Counted from the stretch's first letter, positions 7,407 through 18,930 are shown. The stretch is 64,000 nt of DNA from AP-15 sp963796155 (GCA_963796155.1 CAWCKT010000028.1:1-64000), one strand, 5' to 3'. Translations and numbers: made by a program. The notes: generated by a model not told the origin, from the sequence alone.

Positions 7407-9756
7407 ATGGGCGTGCAATCGATCGGACTGCCGGTACGACGGGAGGAGGATCTGCGGCTCCTCAAGGGCAGGGGCCGCTATGTCGACGACGTCAGGGAGC
7501 CAAGGGAAGCGTACGGCTACGTCCTGCGCTCGCCGCACGCGCATGCGCGCATCGCGGCACTCGATGCGCGGCGCGCGCGGGCGGCCGCCGGTGTCCTCTG
7601 CGTATTGACCGGCGAGGATCTCGCCAGGCGCGGCCTCGGCACCCTGATGCCCGCGGTCCGCCGCCGCCGGCGCAACGGATCGCCGGCCTTCGTCTGCCCG
7701 CAGCCGCTGCTCGCGGGCGAACGCGTGCGCTATGTCGGAGACCCGGTCGCGTTCATCGTCGCCGAGAGCGTGCACCAGGCGAAGGACGCCGCCGAGTTGA
7801 TCGACATCGATTTCGAGCCGTTGCCGGCGGTCGTCGGGGCCGAAGCCGCGCTCGCGCCAGACGCGCCGGCGGTGTGGGACGAGAACCCCGGCAACGAAGC
7901 CTTTCTTTCACGAAGCCGGCGACCCGGCGGCGGTCGAGGCGGCGCTCGCCAGGGCCGACCATGTCGTACGCCACAAGACGGTGATCAATCGGGTTACGGC
8001 GAACTCGATGGAGCCGCGCGGCTGTCTCGCCCACTACGACCCCGACCAGGATCGCTACACGATCCGCTGCACCGTCCAGTCGGTCCACGGCACAAGGGCG
8101 GCGCTCGCCGACCGGATCTTCAAGCTGCCGCACCACCAGTTCCGGGTGGTCTGCGACAATATGGGCGGCGGCTTCGGTATGAAGGGCGGCTGCTATCCGG
8201 AATACGCGCTCGCGCTTTGGGCGTCCGAGGTCACTGGGCGGCCGGTGCGATGGATCGCCGAGCGCAGCGAAGGATTGATGAGCGACGAACAGGGGCGCGG
8301 CAGCGTGATCGACACCGAGCTGGCGCTCGATCGGGACGGCCGGTTTCTCGCGCTGCGTACCAAGTGGAGCGCGGCCATCGGCGCCTATTATTCGACCGAC
8401 CGCCCGACGATACCGTTGTCGGTTGGCCTCGGCTGCTTGGTGAATACCTACAGGATTCCGGCGGTGCACGCCCAAGTCACCGCCGTTCTGACCAATACGA
8501 TGACGATCGCCCCTTATCGCGGCGGCGGCCGGCCCGAGCCGATCTACGCGACCGAGACGATCATCGACAAAGCGGCGCACCGGCTCGGCCTCGCCCCCGC
8601 CGAGCTGCGTCGTCGCAACACGATCCCGGCGGGCATGATGCCGTTCACAACCGCACTCGGCCAAATTTACGATTGCGGCGACTTTCCGAAGAACCTCGAG
8701 GACTGTCTCACTCTCGCCGACTACGATCGGGCAGGCCGCCGGCGAGAAGCCGCGAAAGAGCGGGGCAAGCTCCTCGGCATCGGCGTCGCGACGACCGTCG
8801 CCGCGAGCGGCGGACGCGATTACGAGCATGCCGAAATCCGCTTCGACCCGTCGGGCGGCGTGGTGCTGATGACCGGCAGCATGGATCACGGTCAAGGCCA
8901 CGGGACGACGTTCAAGCAGGTCCTGTCGGAAAAGCTCGGCATCGATGCGGATCTGATCCGCTACCGCTACGGCGACAGCGATCTGGTGACGATGGGGATC
9001 GGGACCTTCGGCTCGCGCTCGGCGCAGCTGGCCGGCTCGGCGATTGTCGTCGCGGCCGACCGGCTGATCGACAAGGGCCGCAAGATCGCCGCGCACATGA
9101 TGGAAGCGGCAGTCCCCGACATCGCCTTCGACAACGGAAGGTTCGCGATAGCGGGGACCGACCGGTCGGTCGGCATCGCCGAGGTCGCGAAGGAATCGTT
9201 CCATTCAGCGCAACTGCCAAACGATGTCGAGACCGGCTTCACCGAACGGGCCAATTTCGGCCCCGCCGACCCCGCGACCTTTCCAAGCGGTGCGCATCTT
9301 TGCGAGGTCGAGATCGACGAGGAAACCGGCGAGGTCGAGCTGACCCGCTACGCCGCGGTCGACGATGTCGGCCGGGTCTTGAACCCGCTGCTCTGCGAAG
9401 GGCAGATCCACGGCGGCATCGTGCAGGGTGTCGGCCAGGCGCTGATGGAGGACCTGGTCTATGACCAGGCGACGGGCCAGCTCGTCAGCGGTTCGTTCCA
9501 AGATTATTGCATGCCGCGCGCCGATCAATTTTGCGGCTTCGACGTCGCCAACAATCCGACCTTGACCGACAAGAACCCGCTCGGCGTCAAGGGCGTCGGT
9601 GAGGCTGGCACGATTGCCGCCATCCCGGCGGTGATGAATGCGGTCAACGAGGCGCTGGCGCGGATCGGTGCCCCCTATGTCGAGGCGCCGGCGACCCCGG
9701 AGAAACTGTGGCGCGCCATCCGCGCCGCAACCCGTTTCGAGCCCGGCCGACGCTAG
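7407..9756 (+). pseudogene. xanthine dehydrogenase/CoxL-family molybdopterin subunit, frame broken
   Basis: Large catalytic subunit of a molybdenum hydroxylase, about 782 aa. The first part (from MGVQSIGLPVRREEDLRLL) contains the aldehyde oxidase a/b-hammerhead domain (GRGRYVDDV, SPHAHARI, YVGDPVAFIVAES). After ENPGNEA the frame shifts at about 7901-7908, where GCCTTTCTTTCAC reads as GCC TTT TTT CAC if one C is removed. The rest continues through HKTVINRVTANSMEPRG, GGGFGMKGG, PYRGGGRPEPIYATE and the active-site GVGEAGTI. The loop PYRGGGRPE lacks the AYRCSFR motif of true form I CO dehydrogenase. No FAD (CoxM) or 2Fe-2S (CoxS) subunit lies nearby. A sequencing insertion is the simplest explanation of the break. 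Confidence 0.88.
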
Positions 9757-9817
9757 CTTTGAGGCGGCGCGGTCCGGAGGAAGGCGCTGCTGCGCGGTTG
9801 ATCGTCGGACAGACCGA

Positions 9818-10522
9818 TCAAGCGCGTTGCTCGGGCGGAAGCTGGAGGCGGTAGCCGACACCGAGTTCGGTCAGGATATGGGCCGGCCGGGCAGGGTCGG
9901 GTTCGAGCTTGTGGCGCAGCCCGCGGATGAAAACCCTGAGATACTGCACTTCATCCGCTTGCGCCGGCCCCCAGACCTCGCGCAGCAAGTGGCGGTGCGT
10001 CAGCACCTTGCCGGCATGCATGACGAGATGACGCAAGAGGTCGAATTCTTTGGGCGACAATTTGACCTCGTGACCGCCGCGCGTGACGTGGCGGCGCACC
10101 AAGTCGACCGAGAGGTCGCCTGAAACGAAAACCGGCAGCTCTCCCTGCGCCTGGAAGGCGTGGCGGAGCGCCGAGCGCAGCCGCGCCATCAGCTCGGCCA
10201 TACCAAAGGGCTTGCCGACATAGTCGTCGGCGCCGAGGTCGAGTGCCTCGACCTTGGAACGCTCGTCGTGCCGCGCCGACAGCACCAAAATCGGTACCGT
10301 CGAAGTCTTGCGGATCTCGCCGATCAGCTCGAGCCCGCTCTTGTCCGGAAGACCGAGGTCGAGGATCACCAGATCGGGCTTCTCGGCGGCGAGCCCGCGC
10401 AGGGCACCAGCGGCATCCTCGGCCTCGACAATGCGGTAGCCGGAGGCGGTGAGGCTGGTGCGCAGAAATCGACGAATCGGCGGCTCGTCGTCGACAACAA
10501 GAACAGTGAGATCTTTAGCCAT
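9818..10522 (-). CDS. kdpE: KdpE response regulator
   Basis: OmpR-type regulator of the Kdp potassium system, 234 aa. The receiver domain (1-120) has the acidic pair in VVDDEPP, the phosphoacceptor Asp in LVILDLGLPDKSG (about 52) and the conserved Lys in GADDYVGKPF. The winged-helix effector (about 140-230) shows LSPKEFDLLRHLVMH and YLRVFIRGLRHKLEPDP, which is diagnostic of KdpE. It overlaps the end of kdpD by 8 bases, so the two are translationally coupled. It should activate the kdp genes upstream under K+ limitation. Confidence 0.95.
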   Translation of the reverse strand: MAKDLTVLVVDDEPPIRRFLRTSLTASGYRIVEAEDAAGALRGLAAEKPDLVILDLGLPDKSGLELIGEIRKTSTVPILVLSARHDERSKVEALDLGADDYVGKPFGMAELMARLRSALRHAFQAQGELPVFVSGDLSVDLVRRHVTRGGHEVKLSPKEFDLLRHLVMHAGKVLTHRHLLREVWGPAQADEVQYLRVFIRGLRHKLEPDPARPAHILTELGVGYRLQLPPEQRA

Positions 10523-13226
10523 GCGCCATGACGGGCTGCCTCCGCACCGGGATCTCCGGCACGACCGGCATGGAGATCGTCAGCACCGCGCCGGAACGGT
10601 CGCGGCGATTGCGCGCGACGATCCACCCACCGAGCGCCTCGACAAAGCCGCGACAGATTGCCAGGCCGAGCCCGGTGCCGGCGCGCCGGCGATCCTGCGC
10701 GTGCACGCGATAGAACTTGTCGAAGATGCGCTCGAAATCGGCGGGCGGGATGCCGGGACCCTCGTCGACCACCTCGATCTCGACCAGCTCGCCATCGCGG
10801 GTCGCGCGAACATCGATTCTGCTATCGGAGGGCGAATATTTGGCCGCGTTGTCGAGCAGGTTGAACAGCACCTGCTCGAACAGCACCGCGTCGAGGCGCA
10901 GCATCGGCAGCCCCAACTCAATAGCCACCTCGACGCGATGTCCGGCCAGGACATTCCCCGCCCGCTGCAGTGCCGACCCGATGATCTCGGCGACATCGAT
11001 CAATTCGAGCTTCAATTCGATCGCGCCGGATTCGAGCCGGGTCATGTCGAGGAGGTTGGAGACGAAGCGGTTCAGACGTTCCGCCTCCTCCTGCAAGGTT
11101 GTCAGCAACTCCTCGCGTTGGTCCGCGCTGTACCTCTCCGGGAAGCTGCGCAGACTCGAGACGGTGCCGAGGATCGAGGCGAGCGGCGTCCGCAGATCGT
11201 GCGAGATGGAGGTCAGAAGTGCCGCACGCAGCCGCTCGGTCTCCGCCAGCACCCGAGCCTCGTCGAGCCCTTTGGCGAGCGAGATCCGCTCGATCGCCAC
11301 CGCCCCCTGATCGCACAACGCGTCGAGCAGCCGCCGCTCGTCGGGCGTCAACAATGGACCGGGCGCATCGCGGTCGATGCCGAGCACGCCGACCGGGCCG
11401 CTGCCTGTTCGCAATGGCAGAAAGAGGCGCTTCCCGCCGGGTAACGTGTCGGCGCCGCGTCCGGCCGCGCGGTTGTGCTCCCAGCTCCAGCGCGCCGCCG
11501 CCATATCGGCGTCGTCCAGCTCGTCCTCGGGAGGATAGCCCGAGGCGACTTCGAGCCCTTCCCCGTCCCTGACCGGCATCAGGAGAACCGTGCGGACGTT
11601 GAGCATCGAGGAGATTTGAAAAGCGGTCGCCCAGAGCAGATCGTCGAGCGCGCCGATCCCGGCGACTTTCCGGCTGAAGGCGTAGAGTTCAGCCGTGGTC
11701 TTGGCTCGCGTTCGCGCGGTTACGACCTGGGTGCGCGTCCGCGCCGTGAGATTGCTGACAATGACCGCCACGACCAGGAAGAAGAACAGAGCGACACCAT
11801 TCTCGGGATCCGCGATCGAGAAAGTGTAGAGCGGCGGGAGAAAAAAGAAGTTGTAGGCCAGCACGCTGATAAAGCAGGCGAACAGCGACGGCAAGAGGCC
11901 CCAGGCGACCGCAGAGAAAAGGACCGCGGTCAGGAAAACCAGTGAAATGCTCTGGACGGCGATGAAATGCTTGAGCAGAAGGCCAATACCGAGGGCGACG
12001 GCGACCGCGGCAGCGCTGCCCAAATAAGGCTCGACACCGAAGGGCTCGACTTTGGGGCGCGTCTGGACCGACTTTGGCGGCACGGATTCGCTGTCGTCGG
12101 CGGAGATCACGTGGACGCTGATTTGACCGGTCTTGCGCACGAGATCGTGGACGACCGAGCCGTGCACCATCTCGAACCATCGTGACCGATTGGATTTGCC
12201 TATGACAATTTGCGTGATGTTGTTCGCCGTCGCGTAAGCGACGAGTTCGTCGGCAATGCTCCGGCCCGGGATCGTGATCGTCGAAGCCCCGAGCCGCTCG
12301 GCGAGGCGCAAAAAGTCCGCGATACGGTCGCGTTCGGCGTCGGTCAGCCGCTGGGTACGCGCTGTCTCGACATAGATCGCCGTCCACGGCACCTGGAGGC
12401 GATCCGCCACTCGCCTGGCATAGCGAATCAACCCCGCAGTGCTCGGCGCCTCGCTGATGCAGACGAGCACCCGCTCTCCGGCCGCCCACGGTCCCGGAAT
12501 CGCATGCGCTCGCATATGTGACAGCAGCTGCTCGTCGACGCGCTGGGCGGTGCGGCGCAGTGCCAGCTCGCGCAGCGCGGTCAGGTTGCCTTGTGAGAAG
12601 AAATGACGGACCGCGCGCTCGGCCTGCTGCGGCACATAGACCTTGCCCTCGCGCAGACGCTTGATCAAATCCTCGGGAGAAAGATCGACGACCTCGATAT
12701 CGTCGGCCTGATCGAGAACGCTGTCGGGCACGGTCTCGCGTACCCGAATCCGGGTGATCTTGGCGATGACGTCGTTGAGGCTCTCGACGTGCTGGATATT
12801 AAGCGTCGCAAAAACGTCGATACCCGCGGCGATGATCTCCTCGACATCGAGATAACGCTTGGGATGCCGGCTGCCGGGTGCGTTGGTGTGGGCGAGCTCG
12901 TCGACGAGAACCAGGTGGGGGCGGCGTTTCAGGATCGCGTCGAGATCCATTTCCGCCAAGAGGTGACCCTTGTAGTCGACCTGCAGCCTCGGAATCACCT
13001 CGAGACCTTCGAGTAAGGCCTCGGTCTCGCGCCTCCCGTGCGGCTCGACGATGCCAACGACGACATCGACGCCCTCGCGCCGCTTGGCCTGGGCCGACAA
13101 CAGCATCTCGTAGGTCTTGCCGACCCCCGGAGCGGCACCGAGAAAGATCTTCAGCCGCCCGCGGCCCTCCTGTTTCGCCGCCTCGAGCAACGCCTCCGGG
13201 GACGGTCTTCCCTCGCGCTCTGGCAT
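10515..13226 (-). CDS. kdpD: KdpD sensor histidine kinase
   Basis: Membrane sensor kinase/phosphatase for KdpE, about 903 aa from MPEREGRPSPEALL; an in-frame ATG at 13244 is an alternative and neither has a clear Shine-Dalgarno. Order of domains: KdpD cytosolic domain with Walker A GAAPGVGKTYEMLL and VLVDELAHTNAPGSRHPKR; a USP-like domain (about 245-370); four membrane helices (about 395-490); a GAF domain; HisKA with the phosphoacceptor in SISHDLRTPLASI; and HATPase with NLLDNAAKYSP and GTGLGLAICRG. It is separated from kdpC by two small unknown genes, which is unusual. Confidence 0.95.
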   Translation of the reverse strand: MPEREGRPSPEALLEAAKQEGRGRLKIFLGAAPGVGKTYEMLLSAQAKRREGVDVVVGIVEPHGRRETEALLEGLEVIPRLQVDYKGHLLAEMDLDAILKRRPHLVLVDELAHTNAPGSRHPKRYLDVEEIIAAGIDVFATLNIQHVESLNDVIAKITRIRVRETVPDSVLDQADDIEVVDLSPEDLIKRLREGKVYVPQQAERAVRHFFSQGNLTALRELALRRTAQRVDEQLLSHMRAHAIPGPWAAGERVLVCISEAPSTAGLIRYARRVADRLQVPWTAIYVETARTQRLTDAERDRIADFLRLAERLGASTITIPGRSIADELVAYATANNITQIVIGKSNRSRWFEMVHGSVVHDLVRKTGQISVHVISADDSESVPPKSVQTRPKVEPFGVEPYLGSAAAVAVALGIGLLLKHFIAVQSISLVFLTAVLFSAVAWGLLPSLFACFISVLAYNFFFLPPLYTFSIADPENGVALFFFLVVAVIVSNLTARTRTQVVTARTRAKTTAELYAFSRKVAGIGALDDLLWATAFQISSMLNVRTVLLMPVRDGEGLEVASGYPPEDELDDADMAAARWSWEHNRAAGRGADTLPGGKRLFLPLRTGSGPVGVLGIDRDAPGPLLTPDERRLLDALCDQGAVAIERISLAKGLDEARVLAETERLRAALLTSISHDLRTPLASILGTVSSLRSFPERYSADQREELLTTLQEEAERLNRFVSNLLDMTRLESGAIELKLELIDVAEIIGSALQRAGNVLAGHRVEVAIELGLPMLRLDAVLFEQVLFNLLDNAAKYSPSDSRIDVRATRDGELVEIEVVDEGPGIPPADFERIFDKFYRVHAQDRRRAGTGLGLAICRGFVEALGGWIVARNRRDRSGAVLTISMPVVPEIPVRRQPVMAHG

Positions 13227-13402
13227 AGAATTAACATAACGCATTTCGGACGGTTTGGCACATTTGCCGAGTGGCAGCTGCGCGCGATGTTCGGTTAACC
13301 CGGGCGAACGTATTGGGGCTCAATGTAGACCTGGATAGCGCCTACTCATCGCCAGGCTCAGGCACTGAAATCGGCGACGGCAGCTTCTGCACGCCATTGC
13401 GG

Positions 13403-13648
13403 TCAGGATGACCTCGTATCGACGATGAGGTCCGCCGCCGGTGACGCGAGACCATGCCGCATTGCATATCGGCGCAGCATCTTGAGCACGGTCGATTTTG
13501 CTACGGGCGTCCCCGCTCGCAACTTCGCGAGGATCTTCGGATCGGCTTTCAATACCCGGCTCGCTCCGGTGTCGCTCGCATAGTGTTGGGAAACCAACTC
13601 CCCCCATTGCGGGCAAACAAACCAGGCGCGGTCCTTTTTCTTGCTCAT
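13403..13648 (-). CDS. small protein of unknown function, coupled to upstream small gene
   Basis: An 81-aa protein from MSKKKDRAWF. It contains CPQWGELVSQHYASD and LAKLRAGTPVAKSTVLKMLR, which could form a helix-turn-helix-like pair, but I do not recognise the family. Its ATG (13648-13646) overlaps the TGA of the preceding gene (13647-13645) in an ATGA arrangement, which is strong evidence that both are real and co-translated. The pair lies between kdpC and kdpD on the same strand, so it is probably part of the kdp transcript. Confidence 0.6.
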   Translation of the reverse strand: MSKKKDRAWFVCPQWGELVSQHYASDTGASRVLKADPKILAKLRAGTPVAKSTVLKMLRRYAMRHGLASPAADLIVDTRSS

Positions 13649-13911
13649 GGCCGCGGCGCCCAATCACGCAGACATTCGAGCGCAATCTCTGCCTCCTCGC
13701 GCGTTATCTGGCGAACCCGCGCCCCGTTGGTCACGCTGCGGTGAACTTTGAGACCCAGAGCCTCGGCGGCCGCTTGGGCATTAGCAGGAATGGCAAGGTC
13801 GACGAGATCGGCCATGCGGATCTCCATGTCTCGGATTTGGTCAAGAATTTCGGGCGCAACACTGTTGCTCCCGAGGAGCCATATATCGAGACACCGGCAT
13901 AAAGAATCCAT
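13645..13911 (-). CDS. small protein of unknown function in the kdp operon
   Basis: An 88-aa protein if it starts at ATG 13911 (MDSLCRCLDIWLLGS); a TTG at 13935 would add eight residues. It contains ILDQIRDMEIRMADLVDLAI and a charged C-terminal helix ITREEAEIALECLRDW. No signal peptide or membrane segment. Its stop overlaps the start of the next gene (ATGA). The size and coupling recall toxin-antitoxin or regulator pairs, but nothing in either sequence proves that. Confidence 0.55.
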   Translation of the reverse strand: MDSLCRCLDIWLLGSNSVAPEILDQIRDMEIRMADLVDLAIPANAQAAAEALGLKVHRSVTNGARVRQITREEAEIALECLRDWAPRP

Positions 13912-13983
13912 ATGGATCGGCGCGGGAATTTGCAAACCGGACCGGTCGGCACGAACCCGCCTCGGTGCCCGGTCGAGCCTAGT

Positions 13984-14583
13984 TCAGTGCAGTTGATCGA
14001 GCGCGAGGTTCAGCTTGAGCACGTTGACTCGTTTCTCGCCGAGGATGCCGAGAAGCCGGTCTTGGGTCATGTCGGCGACCAACGCGCGCACCTTGTCCTC
14101 CGATAGGTTGCGCGCCTTCGCCACCCGCGGCACCTGGAACTCGGCTGCGGCCGGCGTGATGTCCGGGTCGAGACCGCTGCCCGACGTAGTCACGAGGTCG
14201 ACCGGGATTGGCGTCGACGGGTTTTCCGCCTTGAGCTTTTCCGCATCATCCTTGACGCGGTCGATCAGCGGCTGGCTCGTCGGCCCGAGGTTCGAGCCGC
14301 CGGAATTGTCGGCGGCATAGGGCACAGGGACAGTTTTCGTCGGATCGTTCGGGTCGGGCTCGGTCGTCGCCGAGGGACGGCCGTGGAAATATTTGTCATC
14401 CGTAAAGTTCTGGCCGATCAGCTCGGAGCCGATAACCGTGCCGTCCTTCTCGATCAGGCTGCCATTGGCCTGATGCGGAAAGAGGAGCTGCGCGAGCCCG
14501 GTCATACCGAGCGGATAGACGAGACCGGTGATGGCCGTCATGACGATGATCATCGCGATGGCAGGGCGGATTTGTCGCAACAT
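13984..14583 (-). CDS. kdpC: KdpC, potassium-transporting ATPase subunit C
   Basis: Accessory subunit of the KdpFABC K+ pump, 199 aa, normal length. One N-terminal membrane helix (PAIAMIIVMTAITGLVYPLG) anchors a periplasmic domain with GSELIGQNF, YFHGRPSA, SGGSNLGPTS and a C-terminal segment DLVTTSGSGLDPDITPAAA that is diagnostic. GAGGA lies 11 bases before the ATG. It follows kdpB after 12 bases. Confidence 0.96.
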   Translation of the reverse strand: MLRQIRPAIAMIIVMTAITGLVYPLGMTGLAQLLFPHQANGSLIEKDGTVIGSELIGQNFTDDKYFHGRPSATTEPDPNDPTKTVPVPYAADNSGGSNLGPTSQPLIDRVKDDAEKLKAENPSTPIPVDLVTTSGSGLDPDITPAAAEFQVPRVAKARNLSEDKVRALVADMTQDRLLGILGEKRVNVLKLNLALDQLH

Positions 14584-14595
14584 GGGAGGCAGTCC

Positions 14596-16770
<2,175 letters not shown>

Positions 16771-16798
16771 AGTAAAAGTCCCTCGAGAATTCTGCAGC

Positions 16799-18535
16799 TC
16801 ACGGCGCGGGATAGAGCTTGCCTTGGTTCATCGCGACCTGCTCGACCGCCGGCCCGAGCGATACCGCTGGGAAATAGGTCAGGCCGCCCATGATCAGAAT
16901 GACGCCGACCAACAGTCCCACAAACAGCGGGCGGTTCGTCGGGAATGTCCCGGCGGACGGGGCGAGGAGTTTCTTCTGCGCCAATGACCCGGCCACGGCC
17001 AGCAGCGGGATGACGAAGATGAAGCGGCCGATCAGCATGGCCGCCGCGATCGTCGTGTTGTAGAACAAGGTGTTCGCCGAAAGTCCAGCAAAGGCGCTGC
17101 CGTTGTTGCCGGTGCCCTCGGTGTAGGCGTAGAGGATCTCGCTGAAGCCGTGCGGGCCGCCATTGGCGATGCCGGCGAGCCCGGCCGGCAGTACCGTTGC
17201 CAGAGCGGTCCAGCCGAGGATCGACAACGGCAGGCTGAGGAGGGCGAGGATGGTCATCTTGACCTCCTTCGCCTCGAGCTTCTTGCCGAGATATTCCGGC
17301 GTGCGCCCGACCATCAGCCCGGCGACGAACATCGCGACGATCGCGAAAGCGAGTATGCCGTAGAGACCCGAGCCGACGCCGCCGAAGATCACTTCGCCGA
17401 GTTGCATGTCGACGAGCGGCACCATGCCGCCGAGGGGCAGGTAGCTGTCATGCATCGAATTGACGCAGCCGCACGAGGTGTCGGTCGTCACGGTGGCGTA
17501 TAGAGCCGAAACCGCGGGGCCAAACCGCACCTCCTTGCCTTCCATGTTGCCGCCCGGCTGTGTTGCGGTCGGCGCCGAATCGACGTTGAAGGCAGCGAAG
17601 GCCGGGTTGCCGTGCGATTCTGCCCAGTAGGCGGTGGTCACGCCGCCCAAGAACAGCAGACCCATCACGGCGAAGAGAGCCCAGCCCTGGCGCTCGTCGC
17701 GGACCGAGCGGCCCAAGACATTGGTCAGGGCGGCGGCGATCGCGAAGATCGAAACCAGCTGGATCAGATTGGTCAGCGGCGTCGGGTTCTCGTACGGATG
17801 CGCCGAATTGGCGTTGAGGAAACCCCCGCCGTTGGTGCCGAGGATCTTGATCGCCTCCTGCGACGCTACCGGGCCTTGCGCGATCGTCTGCTTGGCGCCC
17901 TCGACGGTCGTTGCATCGACATAGGCCCCCAGGTTTTGCGGGACGCCTTGCCAGACGTAAAAGAGAGCGATCACCACCGAAATCGGCAGCAGGACGTAAA
18001 GCGTGGTGCGGGTCAGGTCGACCCAGAAATTGCCGATCGCCTTGGCCTCGCGCCGCACAAAGCCGCGAATCAGCGCCAGCGCCAGCGCGATGCCGGTCGC
18101 CGCCGAGAGGAAATTGTGCACCGTCAGCCCTGCCATCTGCACGAGGTAGCCCATCGTGGTTTCCGGCACATAGGCCTGCCAATTGGTGTTGGTGAGGAAG
18201 CTGACCGCGGTGTTGAAGGCGAGGCTCTGCTCGACCCCGGTCTGGCCCTGAGGATTGAACGGGAGATACCACTGCAGCCGCTGCAAAGCATACAAAGTCG
18301 CAAAGCCGACGACGCTGAAAAACAGCATCGCGACGGCATAGGTGAGCCAGTGCTGCTCCTCCTTCTCGTCGACCCCGCAGCACCAGTAGACCGCACGTTC
18401 GACCGGCCGCAGGATCGGGCTGAGGAACGTCCGCTCGCCATTGAAGACGCGCGTCATATACCCGCCGAACGGCCGAGTGATCAGGATCACGATCACGCTG
18501 AATAGCGCGATCTGAACCCACCCGCTGATGGTCAT
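16799..18535 (-). CDS. kdpA: KdpA, potassium-transporting ATPase channel subunit
   Basis: Channel-like K+-binding subunit, 578 aa from ATG 18535 (MTISGWVQIALFS). All four selectivity-filter regions can be seen: NTNWQAYVPE, GTNGGGFLNANSAHPYENP, SCGCVNSMHDS and TGNNGSAFAGLSANT. About ten hydrophobic helices. It starts 9 bases after the stop of kdpF. A paralogue of similar length lies just upstream at 18931-20664; this copy is the one joined to kdpF, kdpB and kdpC. Confidence 0.96.
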   Translation of the reverse strand: MTISGWVQIALFSVIVILITRPFGGYMTRVFNGERTFLSPILRPVERAVYWCCGVDEKEEQHWLTYAVAMLFFSVVGFATLYALQRLQWYLPFNPQGQTGVEQSLAFNTAVSFLTNTNWQAYVPETTMGYLVQMAGLTVHNFLSAATGIALALALIRGFVRREAKAIGNFWVDLTRTTLYVLLPISVVIALFYVWQGVPQNLGAYVDATTVEGAKQTIAQGPVASQEAIKILGTNGGGFLNANSAHPYENPTPLTNLIQLVSIFAIAAALTNVLGRSVRDERQGWALFAVMGLLFLGGVTTAYWAESHGNPAFAAFNVDSAPTATQPGGNMEGKEVRFGPAVSALYATVTTDTSCGCVNSMHDSYLPLGGMVPLVDMQLGEVIFGGVGSGLYGILAFAIVAMFVAGLMVGRTPEYLGKKLEAKEVKMTILALLSLPLSILGWTALATVLPAGLAGIANGGPHGFSEILYAYTEGTGNNGSAFAGLSANTLFYNTTIAAAMLIGRFIFVIPLLAVAGSLAQKKLLAPSAGTFPTNRPLFVGLLVGVILIMGGLTYFPAVSLGPAVEQVAMNQGKLYPAP

Positions 18536-18544
18536 CAAACGCTC

Positions 18545-18634
18545 CTAGAACCGCTCGGGGTTGATCAGCGCGTAGACGAGATAGACCATGATCACGATGG
18601 TCACGATTGAGCCGAGGACGTAGTCGAGAAGCAT
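18545..18634 (-). CDS. kdpF: KdpF, small membrane subunit
   Basis: A 29-residue single-helix peptide, MLLDYVLGSIVTIVIMVYLV followed by YALINPERF. The final NPERF is the KdpF signature. KdpF stabilises the KdpFABC complex in the membrane. It lies between the 27-aa peptide and kdpA, the usual position. Confidence 0.88.
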   Translation of the reverse strand: MLLDYVLGSIVTIVIMVYLVYALINPERF

Positions 18635-18641
18635 GGCCGTC

Positions 18642-18725
18642 TCACATTCTTTCACAAGCGAGCACATAGAGGACGGCGGCGACGAAGAAGCCGACGCCGA
18701 GCGCGATCATCGCGACATCAAGCAT
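18642..18725 (-). CDS. 27-aa membrane peptide upstream of kdpF
   Basis: MLDVAMIALGVGFFVAAVLY followed by VLACERM. Peptides of this form (one helix ending in Y-x-x-AC-[DE]R) precede kdpF in many bacteria. It stops 7 bases before the kdpF start. Its role is unknown; it may be another minor subunit of the Kdp complex or a regulatory peptide. GTAC and CGCC precede the start with no clear Shine-Dalgarno. Confidence 0.65.
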   Translation of the reverse strand: MLDVAMIALGVGFFVAAVLYVLACERM

Positions 18726-18844
18726 GGCGAGTACCTGCTACCCACGAGTTTATCTCGTCTCGGGCGCGCCCGAGGCGCCGGTACCGAGTTCGGGATCAGC
18801 TGACTGCAGCAAATGAACGCTCACGCATTAAGATTCGATGCAAA

Positions 18845-18858
18845 TCGCTGTACAGCGA
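18845..18858. promoter_or_regulatory. 14-bp palindrome in kdp promoter region
   Basis: TCGCTGTACAGCGA is a perfect palindrome in the 205-base gap between the second kdpA and the kdpF operon, about 120 bases upstream of the 27-aa peptide gene. It could be the operator of an additional regulator. Confidence 0.35.
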
Positions 18859-18876
18859 CATAAGTAAACCATAAAG
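18859..18876 (-). promoter_or_regulatory. possible KdpE box
   Basis: On the minus strand CTTTATGGTTTACTTATG resembles the T-rich TTTATA/TTTACA pattern bound by KdpE in E. coli. It is upstream of the peptide-kdpFABC start and next to the 14-bp palindrome. Similarity judged by eye only. Confidence 0.3.
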
Positions 18877-18879
18877 ATC

Positions 18880-18894
18880 CTGAGGTGGCCTCAG
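18880..18894 (-). terminator. weak hairpin after the second kdpA
   Basis: CTGAGG-CCA-CCTCAG on the minus strand, 36 bases after the stop of the upstream kdpA, followed by GATCTTTAT. The stem has only 6 bp and the T-tract is short, so termination would be partial. Confidence 0.35.
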
Positions 18895-18930
18895 CTTACC
18901 TCCCGCTCGTGGCGTAGCATCGTCTGATGA

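Noticed and set aside
7407..9756. Form I carbon monoxide dehydrogenase large subunit
   Set aside because: The AYRCSFR active-site loop is absent (PYRGGGRPE instead) and CoxM/CoxS are missing.
9770..9815. Terminator after kdpE (TTGATCG/CGATCAA stem)
   Set aside because: The stem is imperfect and has no T-run, so I could not support it as an intrinsic terminator.
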